Translations under genes and position numbers: made by a program
Part shown: piece by piece, positions 23,177 through 30,864 of the stretch
Layout: every line of letters begins with the position of its first letter
How positions within the stretch are numbered: position 1 is the first letter of the stretch
Assembly: GCA_913009575.1 (NCBI GenBank)
Contig: CAJVWH010000005.1
Coordinates: 1-38,564 of the forward strand
DNA length: 38,564 nt
Direction of reading: 5' to 3'
Source of the DNA: an uncultured bacterium
Lineage (GTDB): Bacteria; Patescibacteriota; Minisyncoccia; UBA9983
The notes under the pieces: model-generated
What the model saw: only the letters and a program-made list of their open reading frames with translations
What the model was told of the DNA's origin: nothing
The model's database searches: none

Positions 23177-24349
23177 ATGCCAAAAATGTATCTAAAGGGA
23201 ATTGGGATGATGGTGGGAATGATGTTTGGGGCTGGTATCTTCGCTTTGCCCTTCGCTTTTTCCAAGGCGGGAATTTTTTGGGGCCTGATTAATTTTGTCG
23301 TCGCTTTTTCCATTCTCCTTCTTTTGCATTTTTTCTATGCCGAAGTTGCTTACTTCACCAGAGGGAAACACCGCTTCACCGGTTATGTGGAAATTTTTCT
23401 TGGAAAAAAGGCGAAGCATCTCGCTTTTTTGACAACCATCGGCTCCTATTACGGTTCCCTGCTTGTTTACGGACTACTCGGAGGCCTTTTTCTTTCAAAT
23501 TTTTTCAATAATGGCTCCTATAAAATTGATTTGTCCATTTTGTTTTTCATTCTTGCCGGATTTTTGGTGTTTTTAAATCTCTCCAAAATCGCAGAGATAA
23601 ATTTTTATCTGACTATCCCGCTTTTCGGCTTCATTGTTTTTTTGCTTTTCATCGCGGCGCCGGCCATAAAAGCGGAAAATTTTCTTATGAATTTCAATAT
23701 CGGTTTTAGTGGAGAATGGTTTCTCCCCTACGGAATATGGCTGTTTTCCTTAGCGGGGTTCGCCACTTTGCCGGAGGCGCGGGACATATTCGCGAAGGCA
23801 TCCATTAAAAGTTTTAAAAGGATGATTTTGTTAAGTTTGATTTTGTCGGCGATATTTTATTTTTTGTTCGTGATGGCCGTTTGGGGGGCGAGTAACAGTA
23901 ATACTTCTCCTGATGCGCTTTCCGGTATTGCAAATGTTCTCGGACCCAAGGCTTTTTTGGCAGGTTCTTTTATAGGATTGCTTGCCGTTTTTACTTCTTT
24001 TCTCGCTATGGCCACGGATATGAGGAATATTTTCAAGTATGATTACAAAATCCCAAAGTTTTGGGCGGGAATTCTGACAGTTTTTCCTCCCATAGGGCTG
24101 TTCCTTTTGGGGGCGGTTGATTTTACGGCGATTTTGTCAATTGTCGGCGCCTTGGGGCTTGGCACTTTTGGAATTTTTATTATATTTATGGCAAGGAGTT
24201 TAAGAAAGAGGATTAAGTCCGGCGACCCGGGCGATTTGCTCAAGCCGGATAACGGCGAATATTCCAAACCGCCCCGCTTTGTTGAAATTGCCGTCTTGTC
24301 CGGCATTATCGCCGGTTCCATTTATGAACTTTGGCAGATTTTCGTGTAA
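23177..24349 (+). CDS. Amino-acid permease (aromatic/HAAAP-type APC superfamily)
   Basis: 390 residues and about eleven hydrophobic segments. The first helix carries the substrate and ion motif GMMVGMMFGAGIFALPFAFSKAG, typical of the APC fold in hydroxy/aromatic amino-acid permeases and related Aa_trans proteins. The loops are short and basic. In an organism likely to be auxotrophic for amino acids, uptake is plausible. The C-terminal ~50 residues hold a soluble linker and a last helix (FVEIAVLSGIIAGSIYELW). It is followed by a 212-base AT-rich gap. Confidence 0.82.
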   Translation: MPKMYLKGIGMMVGMMFGAGIFALPFAFSKAGIFWGLINFVVAFSILLLLHFFYAEVAYFTRGKHRFTGYVEIFLGKKAKHLAFLTTIGSYYGSLLVYGLLGGLFLSNFFNNGSYKIDLSILFFILAGFLVFLNLSKIAEINFYLTIPLFGFIVFLLFIAAPAIKAENFLMNFNIGFSGEWFLPYGIWLFSLAGFATLPEARDIFAKASIKSFKRMILLSLILSAIFYFLFVMAVWGASNSNTSPDALSGIANVLGPKAFLAGSFIGLLAVFTSFLAMATDMRNIFKYDYKIPKFWAGILTVFPPIGLFLLGAVDFTAILSIVGALGLGTFGIFIIFMARSLRKRIKSGDPGDLLKPDNGEYSKPPRFVEIAVLSGIIAGSIYELWQIFV

Positions 24350-24561
24350 ACACCACCTCTTTTTTTGTTTTTTGCCCCAAATGTATCACATTGTTTTATT
24401 TTTTGCGATATACCCGCGAAGAACATATAATTGTCAATAATAATATAATAAATATTGATACATTTTAATCAAAAGCGCAATTAAATAAATACATTTCAAA
24501 AAAATCAACGACCATTTGCGGATTATTTTAATGGAAGCAAAATTATTTTAATTTTTATATT
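24350..24561. promoter_or_regulatory. AT-rich intergenic region with repeated atgtatc/gatacat motifs
   Basis: 212 bases without a gene. A 10-base inverted repeat, aaatgtatca (24379-24388) and tgatacattt (24456-24465), is echoed by atacattt at 24489-24496. Near the permease end there is a T-run (ctctttttttgtttttt) without a convincing stem. The motif copies could be operator sites for the downstream recO gene. No clear RNA gene or promoter can be named. Confidence 0.35.
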
Positions 24562-25095
24562 ATGCCTTGTATCATTTATCAGACAGAGGGGATTGTTTTG
24601 GAGAAAAAAAATTTTGGCGAGGCGGATATGTCCCTTGTTGTGTTCACCGAGGATTTTGGGAAAATACGAGTGTTTGCCCAAGGGCTTCGCCATCTTAAAT
24701 CAAAGCTCCGTTATAATCTTGACTTGTTTTCTTTTTCGCGTTTCGGCCTGATGGCTCTTAAGGACGGTTGGCGGCTTATTGATGCCGAAGAAATTACGGA
24801 TAATCACGGAATATCTTCCATTTCCGAAAAACTCGCCCTGTTTTCACGCCTTTCCGGATTTTTGAACCGAATGATTCAAGGCGAAGAAAAAAACACTTAT
24901 TTATGGAGCGAATTAAATAATATTTTTAATATTTTGAGAAAGAAAAATTTAGCAAGAGAGGAAATAAAAGATTTGGAAATTTCATTTTTACTGAATATTT
25001 TACGAAATCTCGGGTATATTGGGAGAAAAGAGTACAATTCAAAAAAAACCGCCATCTTCGCAATCAATAAGGCAATAAAAGAAAGTATGTTGTAG
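24562..25095 (+). CDS. recO: DNA repair protein RecO, C-terminally reduced
   Basis: 177 residues, against about 240 for full-size RecO. The OB-fold N-terminus is clear (CIIYQTEGIVLEKKNFGEADMSLVVFTEDFGKIRVFAQGLRHLKSKLRYNLDLFSFSRFGLM). The helical part follows, but the zinc-binding cysteine region and the C-terminal tail are missing. RecO loads RecA on SSB-coated ssDNA with RecR. The shortening looks like reduction rather than a frameshift, since the stop follows a natural-looking helix. Together with recJ it points to a working RecFOR-type pathway. Confidence 0.85.
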   Translation: MPCIIYQTEGIVLEKKNFGEADMSLVVFTEDFGKIRVFAQGLRHLKSKLRYNLDLFSFSRFGLMALKDGWRLIDAEEITDNHGISSISEKLALFSRLSGFLNRMIQGEEKNTYLWSELNNIFNILRKKNLAREEIKDLEISFLLNILRNLGYIGRKEYNSKKTAIFAINKAIKESML

Positions 25096-25098
25096 ATA

Positions 25099-25107
25099 TG
25101 CTATAAT
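25099..25107 (+). promoter_or_regulatory. Extended -10 promoter of the anchored surface protein
   Basis: TGc-TATAAT, with TATAAT at 25102-25107 and ATG 14 bases downstream. No good -35; the TGn extension probably compensates. The short leader (~7 bases) has no Shine-Dalgarno. Confidence 0.55.
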
Positions 25108-25121
25108 AAAAACGTAATATT

Positions 25122-27008
25122 ATGGAAAAAGATAATCTTGAGGAACTTAAAAAAAGGCTTTATAAAAAGGGAGAATCTTTTGAAGAGAGAGATAAAAGAA
25201 CAAGAATTTACGGCAGAAGAGAAAAAAAGGTTTCCACTTATTGGCAGCTGCCCTTGAAAAAAAAGAAGACTGTTTTTGCTCCGCTAAAAATGATTTTTAT
25301 ATTTGCCACAATTTTTTTTCTGCTTTCTGTGGGGATATTTTTTTATCTTTGGGGGAGAGGGGGAAATATTGTTTCCTCGCGCAATATCGGAATGGAAATT
25401 AGAGGCCCCGTTTATATTCAAAGCGGAGACGTGACTAATATTAATATTTTTATTGAAAACAGGAATAACAGTAACCTTGAGTTGGCTGATTTAGTGGTTG
25501 ATTTTTCACAAGGTTCTTTTTCACCTGATGGGCGTAAAATGAGTCATGAACGCTATTCCTTGGGAATGATAAAATCAGGAGAGTCAGTCAAAAAACCGAT
25601 AAGAGTTGTTTTTTTGGGAGACAAAGATGAAGAAAAAACCGTAAAAGTGTCTCTTGAATACAGATTGGCTGAATCAAACGCTATTTTTGCGAAAAACGGA
25701 GAATATACGGCAAAAATTTCCCGTCCGCCAATCGGAGTGTCCTTGTCAGTTCCCAAGGAGGTAAACGCAAGACAAAAATTTGAGATAGATGTTGGTGTTG
25801 TTTCAAATTCTGAAACAATTATCAAGAATTTGGCTTTGAAAATTGAATATCCCGGCGGTTTTAAATTTGACAGTGCAGTTCCGGCTGTAAGTAATAATGA
25901 TAATATTTGGCTGCTGGGAGATTTTAAGCCGTCTGAAGAAAGAAAAATTACAATAAAAGGAATTATTGATGGACAGGACTTGGAGGAAAGGGCGTTTCGG
26001 GTTCAGGCGGGAATAATTAAAGAAAATAACGAATTTGTTTCTTACGGTGCCTCTGCCGAAACCATTACTCTTAAAAAGCCGTTTCTTGATTTATCTTTAT
26101 TTATCAATGGCAAAAATTCATTCAACGATATCTCTTTCGCTGGAAATTCTTTGCGCGGCGAATTGGTGTGGAGAAATAATCTTTCCGTTCCGGTGCACAA
26201 CGCGACATTAAGGGTAAAAATTAAAGGTAAGGCGTTGAATGAAAAATCCATTTCCATAAGTAACGGATTTTATAGAACTTTTGACAAGAGCATAATATGG
26301 AATTCTTCAAGCTTGCCGCAATTGGATTTGATAGGTCCCGGAGAAACGGGCCGCGCTCAATTTAGTTTTTCAATTCTTGACCCCTTGCCGGTAAACGGAG
26401 TTAACGATAAAAATTTTACTATTGCTCTTAGCGGCAATATTGATGCAAGCGCCGTTTCAGGAACATTAGGTAATAGAAAAATTCACAGCGACGTGAAGAA
26501 AGAGATAAAAATCGGGTCACGATTGCAACTCGCAAGCATGGCATTGCATTATTCCGGAGTTTTTCAAAATGGTGGACCTATGCCTCCAAAGGTTGGGCAG
26601 GAAACAGCTTATACTATTGTATGGTCCTTGGGCAACGCGTCAAATGATTCTTCCAATGTAAGCGTCAGAGCAGCCCTTCCTTCTTATGTTCGCTGGTTGG
26701 GAAATATTTTACCAAAAGATGCAAATGTGCGATTTGACGATACTGCCGGGGAGGTTGTTTGGGAAGTTGGCGACATACTCGCTGGGACGGGAATTATCCG
26801 TCCGGCCAAAGAAGTTTCTTTCCAAATTAGCATTGCTCCGAGCGTCAACCAAGTGGGTTCTTCCGCGGTTCTGATTGGCGAAACAATGCTGGAGGGTCAT
26901 GATGATTTTATTGATAAAATTTTTCAAGGTAAAAAGCGGCCTTTAACGACTTTCCTGTCCGGCGATTCCAAATTTGGTAAAGGAGAAGACAGAATCAGCG
27001 GGCAGTAA
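25122..27008 (+). CDS. Single-pass membrane protein with large beta-sandwich ectodomain
   Basis: 628 residues, function unknown. Residues 1-51 are strongly charged and basic (cytoplasmic), 52-77 form one transmembrane helix (FIFATIFFLLSVGIFFYLW), and the remainder is extracellular. It contains several CARDB/DUF11-like Ig-type domains, seen from repeating patterns such as YIQSGDVTNINIFIENRNN, PKEVNARQKFEIDVGVVSN and PPKVGQETAYTIVWSLGNAS...SNVSVRAALPSYVRW. This resembles cell-surface scaffold proteins. It stands between recO and glyS, and no sorting signal is visible at the C-terminus. Confidence 0.7.
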   Translation: MEKDNLEELKKRLYKKGESFEERDKRTRIYGRREKKVSTYWQLPLKKKKTVFAPLKMIFIFATIFFLLSVGIFFYLWGRGGNIVSSRNIGMEIRGPVYIQSGDVTNINIFIENRNNSNLELADLVVDFSQGSFSPDGRKMSHERYSLGMIKSGESVKKPIRVVFLGDKDEEKTVKVSLEYRLAESNAIFAKNGEYTAKISRPPIGVSLSVPKEVNARQKFEIDVGVVSNSETIIKNLALKIEYPGGFKFDSAVPAVSNNDNIWLLGDFKPSEERKITIKGIIDGQDLEERAFRVQAGIIKENNEFVSYGASAETITLKKPFLDLSLFINGKNSFNDISFAGNSLRGELVWRNNLSVPVHNATLRVKIKGKALNEKSISISNGFYRTFDKSIIWNSSSLPQLDLIGPGETGRAQFSFSILDPLPVNGVNDKNFTIALSGNIDASAVSGTLGNRKIHSDVKKEIKIGSRLQLASMALHYSGVFQNGGPMPPKVGQETAYTIVWSLGNASNDSSNVSVRAALPSYVRWLGNILPKDANVRFDDTAGEVVWEVGDILAGTGIIRPAKEVSFQISIAPSVNQVGSSAVLIGETMLEGHDDFIDKIFQGKKRPLTTFLSGDSKFGKGEDRISGQ

Positions 27009-27037
27009 AAGGACACTCCGCGCGGCATTAAATATTT

Positions 27038-28417
27038 ATGGGCGACAAAATAAATAATAAAATGGAAAAAATCGTGAGCTTGGCGAAAAGGAGGGGTTTT
27101 GTTTACCAGAGCTCGGAAATTTACGGCGGATTTGCCGGTGTTTATGATTTCGGTCCGATGGGAGTTGAGCTTGAAAGGAACCTAAAGGAACAATGGTGGA
27201 AAAAAATGGTGTATGAAAGGGACGATATTGTCGGGCTGGATTCGGCGATTTTTATGGATCCCAAAATTTGGGAAGCTAGCGGGCACACTAAGGGTTTTTC
27301 CGACCCGCTCGTTGAATGCAGGAAATGCCACAAAAGATTTCGCGCCGATAAAATTTTGGAAGAAATTGGCGTTCCCGCCGATGAGAAAATGAGCGAAGAT
27401 GAAATCAATAAAATTTTTGGAGAGAATAAAGATAAAATAAAATGTCCTGAATGCGGGAAGCAAAATTTCACCAAAGTGAGAAAGTTCAATCTTTTGGTAA
27501 AAAGTAATCTTGGAGATTTTACGAATGACAATTCAAAACCCGTTTATTTAAGGGGAGAAACTTGCCAAGGTATTTATGTGAATTTCAAGAACGTTCTTGA
27601 CTCCACGCGCCTGAAAATTCCTTTCGGTATTGCGCAGATTGGCAAGGCGTTCCGGAACGAGATATCGCCGCGGCAATTTCTTTTCAGAGGGCGGGAATTT
27701 GAGCAGATGGAAATGCAGTATTTTACGAGACCGGAAGATGAGATGAAAGAATTTGAAAAACTGAGAGAATATCGCTGGAGCGCGCTTTTAGAGTTGGGTA
27801 TCTCGGAAAAAAATCTGAGTTGGAAACGGCACGAAAATTTGGTTTTTTACGCCAAAGACGCCTATGACATAGAATATAATTTTCCTTGGGGTTTTGACGA
27901 ACTTGAAGGTGTTCACGCCCGCGGCGATTATGATCTTACTCAGCACTCAAAAGGGTGTGGCAAACAGCTGGATTACTATGACCAAGAGAAAAATGAAAAA
28001 TTTATTCCACACATTATTGAATCGTCTGGCGGTGTCGGGAGGTTGTTTTTTGCGATAATGTTGGACGCTTACACGGAAGATGAAATGTCCGGAGAAACAA
28101 GAGTGTTTTTGAAATTCAGGCCGGAGATTGCCCCGATTAAGGCTGCCGTTTTTCCGCTCCTTAAAAACAAGCCGGAATTGGTCGCGAAGGCGAAGGAAGT
28201 TTATGAAATGATAAAAAAAGAAATCCACCCCGTCGTTTTTGACGATAACGGCAACATCGGAAAGCGTTACCGCAGGCAGGACGAAGTGGGAACGCCGTAT
28301 TGCGTGACGATTGATTTTGACACCATGGAAGACGACACCGCCACTCTCCGCAACCGCGACACCGGCAAACAGGAAAGGGTGAATATTAAAGAAATAATCT
28401 CTCGTCTGAAAATTTAA
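27038..28417 (+). CDS. glyS: Glycyl-tRNA synthetase (class II, alpha2 type)
   Basis: 459 residues. Conserved starts and motifs: SLAKRRGFVYQSSEIYGGFAGVYDFGPMGVELERNLKEQWW, a zinc-binding insertion with C-x2-C (CRKCHKRF) and C-x2-C (CPECGKQNF), motif 2 FRNEISPRQFLFRGREFEQMEMQYF, motif 3 SSGGVGRLFFAIM and the anticodon domain near the end (YCVTIDFDTMEDDTATLRNRDTGKQERV). It charges tRNA-Gly. ATG 27062 (MEKIVSLAKR) is an alternative start. The two-subunit glyQ/glyS form is excluded. Confidence 0.96.
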   Translation: MGDKINNKMEKIVSLAKRRGFVYQSSEIYGGFAGVYDFGPMGVELERNLKEQWWKKMVYERDDIVGLDSAIFMDPKIWEASGHTKGFSDPLVECRKCHKRFRADKILEEIGVPADEKMSEDEINKIFGENKDKIKCPECGKQNFTKVRKFNLLVKSNLGDFTNDNSKPVYLRGETCQGIYVNFKNVLDSTRLKIPFGIAQIGKAFRNEISPRQFLFRGREFEQMEMQYFTRPEDEMKEFEKLREYRWSALLELGISEKNLSWKRHENLVFYAKDAYDIEYNFPWGFDELEGVHARGDYDLTQHSKGCGKQLDYYDQEKNEKFIPHIIESSGGVGRLFFAIMLDAYTEDEMSGETRVFLKFRPEIAPIKAAVFPLLKNKPELVAKAKEVYEMIKKEIHPVVFDDNGNIGKRYRRQDEVGTPYCVTIDFDTMEDDTATLRNRDTGKQERVNIKEIISRLKI

Positions 28418-28507
28418 AAACCCTGCATCTTCGGTAAAATGAATGGTTGACTGATTTACTAAAAGACGGCGGTTTTGTGGTTAGCGAAAGGAATAAATTT
28501 ATTTTTG

Positions 28508-28516
28508 TGCTATTAT
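28508..28516 (+). promoter_or_regulatory. Extended -10 promoter of the M16 protease gene
   Basis: TGc-TATTAT, with TATTAT at 28511-28516 and ATG 28523 after 6 bases. It fixes the start at 28523 and excludes the longer ORF-track start at 28475. Confidence 0.6.
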
Positions 28517-28522
28517 TATTAC

Positions 28523-29818
28523 ATGTTTAAATTTGAGAAAAAAGTTTTAAATAACGGATTACGCGTTATTTTGGCACCCATGGGAAACACTGAAGCGGTA
28601 ACACTTTTGGTTTTGGTTGGCGTCGGTTCAAGATACGAAATAAAAAAACTCAACGGCATCTCTCATTTTTTGGAGCATCTCTTTTTTAAGGGAACAAAAA
28701 GCCGTCCCAAGCCGGGGCAAGTTTCCCGAGAACTTGACGGCATTGGCGCGAACCACAACGCGTACACATCCAAAGAGAGGACGGCTTTTTGGGTCAAGTT
28801 GTCAAAAAATAATTTTGATGTCAGTTTGGATATTGTTTCCGATATTTTACTTGAACCGCTGTTTGATGCGGATGAAATAGAAAAAGAACGCGGAGTGATT
28901 TTGCAGGAAATAGACATGTACGAAGATAATCCGCAAAGAAGAGCTCTTGAAATTTTGGAAAATGTCGTTTACGGCGATCAGCCGATTGGCTGGGATGTTG
29001 CTGGAAACAAGAAAACGGTGACCGGCATAAAACGAAAAGACATCTTGAAATACAAAACAGACAATTATTTTTCAAAAAATATGGTAGTCGCGGTTGCCGG
29101 GAACATTGTCAAAGATGAAGTCTTTGAAAAAATCACCAAGACCTTCGGTAAGATTAAAAAAGGGAAGAATAATCCCCCGCGAAAAGCAAAAAATACGCAA
29201 AAATCTGCGTCCGTAAAAATTATTGACAAAAATTTGGATCAGACGCATTTAACCATGGCGTTTCGCGCCTATGATATGTTTGACAAAAAAAGATACGCGT
29301 TGAATCTGCTGTCAATTATATTGGGCGGCAAAAGCTCGTCAAAACTTTTTACGGAAATTAGGGAAAAACTTGGCCTTGCCTATTATATTTATTCTTGGGG
29401 AGATCAGTATTTGGACTGCGGTTATCTCGGGATGGCTGCTGGAATTCCCCACAACAAGCTTGAAACGGTTGTAAAGAAAATAATTGAAATTACGGGTAAA
29501 ATAAAAGAAAAAGGGGTGAGTAAAAGCGACTTGAAGCATGCTAAAAATTTTTTAAGGGGGAAGACGGCATTAAGCTTTGAAACCTCCGACGATATTGCTT
29601 CATTTGCGGCTGAGCAAGAGCTGTTCCGTGAAAAAATTCTTCAGCCGGATGATATTTTGAAAAAGATTGAAAAAGTTTCCCAAGATGATATTCTAAAGGT
29701 AGCCCGAGATATTTTCCGTCCGAATAAAATCAATATGGCGGTAATCGGCCGCCACGAAGACACAAAGAAAAAAGAAGATTATTATAAAAAGTTATTCGGC
29801 AAATATAATTTAATATGA
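28523..29818 (+). CDS. M16 (insulinase/pitrilysin-family) zinc peptidase
   Basis: 431 residues from ATG 28523 (MFKFEKKVLNNGLRVI); the ORF-track start at 28475 includes the promoter. The inverted zinc motif H-F-L-E-H (ISHFLEHLFFKGT) and the second Glu (EIEKERGVILQEI, ~75 residues later) are present, followed by the C-terminal half with the conserved Arg/Tyr segment (EIREKLGLAYYIYSW). It is a single-chain M16B-type processing peptidase. It overlaps the next gene by 4 bases (ATGA). A role in surface-protein or peptide turnover is inferred. Confidence 0.92.
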   Translation: MFKFEKKVLNNGLRVILAPMGNTEAVTLLVLVGVGSRYEIKKLNGISHFLEHLFFKGTKSRPKPGQVSRELDGIGANHNAYTSKERTAFWVKLSKNNFDVSLDIVSDILLEPLFDADEIEKERGVILQEIDMYEDNPQRRALEILENVVYGDQPIGWDVAGNKKTVTGIKRKDILKYKTDNYFSKNMVVAVAGNIVKDEVFEKITKTFGKIKKGKNNPPRKAKNTQKSASVKIIDKNLDQTHLTMAFRAYDMFDKKRYALNLLSIILGGKSSSKLFTEIREKLGLAYYIYSWGDQYLDCGYLGMAAGIPHNKLETVVKKIIEITGKIKEKGVSKSDLKHAKNFLRGKTALSFETSDDIASFAAEQELFREKILQPDDILKKIEKVSQDDILKVARDIFRPNKINMAVIGRHEDTKKKEDYYKKLFGKYNLI

Positions 29819-30858
29819 ATGGCGATAAAATTATAAACATTAACATTACGACCGGAACATTTTTCAGGGCGGTTCTTGTATTGCTTTTATTGTTGTTCCT
29901 TTACCTTGTTCGCGACATCGTGGCAGTGGTTCTTTTTTCTGTTGTGTTGGCTTCCGGAATAGAGCCGGCGGCCCGTTGGTTCCAGAAATATAAGATACCG
30001 AGAGTTCCCTCGGTGATTCTTGTGTACCTCATTACATTTTCAATAATGGGAATGATGTTTTATCTTGTCATACCTCCGATTTTTTCTGAACTTTCAAATC
30101 TGGCGACAAACATACCTTCCTACATAAATAAACCCATTGAAATCAGCGCCGTGCGTGAATTTTTACCCCAACTTCCCCAATCCATTTCCCATCTTTTGGT
30201 CGGTTTTGCCGAGAATGCGAGAGAATTTATAGGAAAATTGTCAATTGGATTTTTTCAGGCAACTGCCACAATATTTGGCGGAGCGCTGTCTTTTGTTCTT
30301 ATTGTCATACTTTCTTTTTATTTGGCGGTTCAAGAGAAAGGAATTGAAAATTTTTTGCGTACCATTACTCCCATTCAGCATGAAAAATATATTGCCGGAC
30401 TTTGGTTCAGGTCACGCGACAAAATAGGAGGATGGCTAAAAGGGCAAGTTCTGCTCGGTGTGCTGGTTGGCGTGCTTGTTTTTCTCGGACTGACTATTTT
30501 AAGGGTGCCATACGCTTTGACATTTGCCCTGCTTGCCGCGATTTTTGAATTGATACCGATTTTCGGACCCATTATGGCATCCATTCCCCCTATCGCAATC
30601 GCTTTTTTACAGAGCCCTTCTCTTGCCATGGAAGTCATAATTCTTTACGTGATTATCCAGCAATTTGAAAACCATCTTATTTATCCTTTGGTGATTAGAA
30701 AAACAGTTGGTGTTCCCCCTATCATTACCATTCTTGCGCTTATCATCGGAGCAAAATTAGGAGGTCTTTTCGGAGTCCTTTTGTCCGTTCCCATCAGCGC
30801 CGTGTTCTTTGAATTTTTAAGTGATATTGAAAAGAAAAAAAGAATTGAATCGCAATAA
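29815..30858 (+). CDS. AI-2E family transporter (PerM/YdiK-type)
   Basis: 347 residues with eight predicted membrane segments. Family hallmarks: an N-terminal hydrophobic block (FFRAVLVLLLLLFLYLVRDIVAVVLFSVVLASGIEPAARWF), a central soluble loop (ELSNLATNIPSYINKPIEI...), and the C-terminal segment with IPIFGPIMASIPPIAIAFLQSP and ENHLIYPLVIRKTVGVPPIITILALIIGAKLGGLFGVLLSVPISAV. Members export autoinducer-2 or exchange Na+/H+; many are of unknown substrate. Coupled to the M16 gene and 6 bases before metG. Confidence 0.92.
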   Translation: MNGDKIININITTGTFFRAVLVLLLLLFLYLVRDIVAVVLFSVVLASGIEPAARWFQKYKIPRVPSVILVYLITFSIMGMMFYLVIPPIFSELSNLATNIPSYINKPIEISAVREFLPQLPQSISHLLVGFAENAREFIGKLSIGFFQATATIFGGALSFVLIVILSFYLAVQEKGIENFLRTITPIQHEKYIAGLWFRSRDKIGGWLKGQVLLGVLVGVLVFLGLTILRVPYALTFALLAAIFELIPIFGPIMASIPPIAIAFLQSPSLAMEVIILYVIIQQFENHLIYPLVIRKTVGVPPIITILALIIGAKLGGLFGVLLSVPISAVFFEFLSDIEKKKRIESQ

Positions 30859-30864
30859 TTCGCA

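Noticed and set aside
28475-28522. N-terminal extension MWLAKGINLFLCYYYY of the M16 gene
   Set aside because: It covers the TGcTATTAT promoter and is low-complexity; ATG 28523 begins the conserved M16 start.
28430-28522. Short open frame EWLTDLLKDGGFVVSERNKFIFV before the M16 gene
   Set aside because: It looks protein-like but is only ~25 codons with no start; too short to support as a gene remnant.
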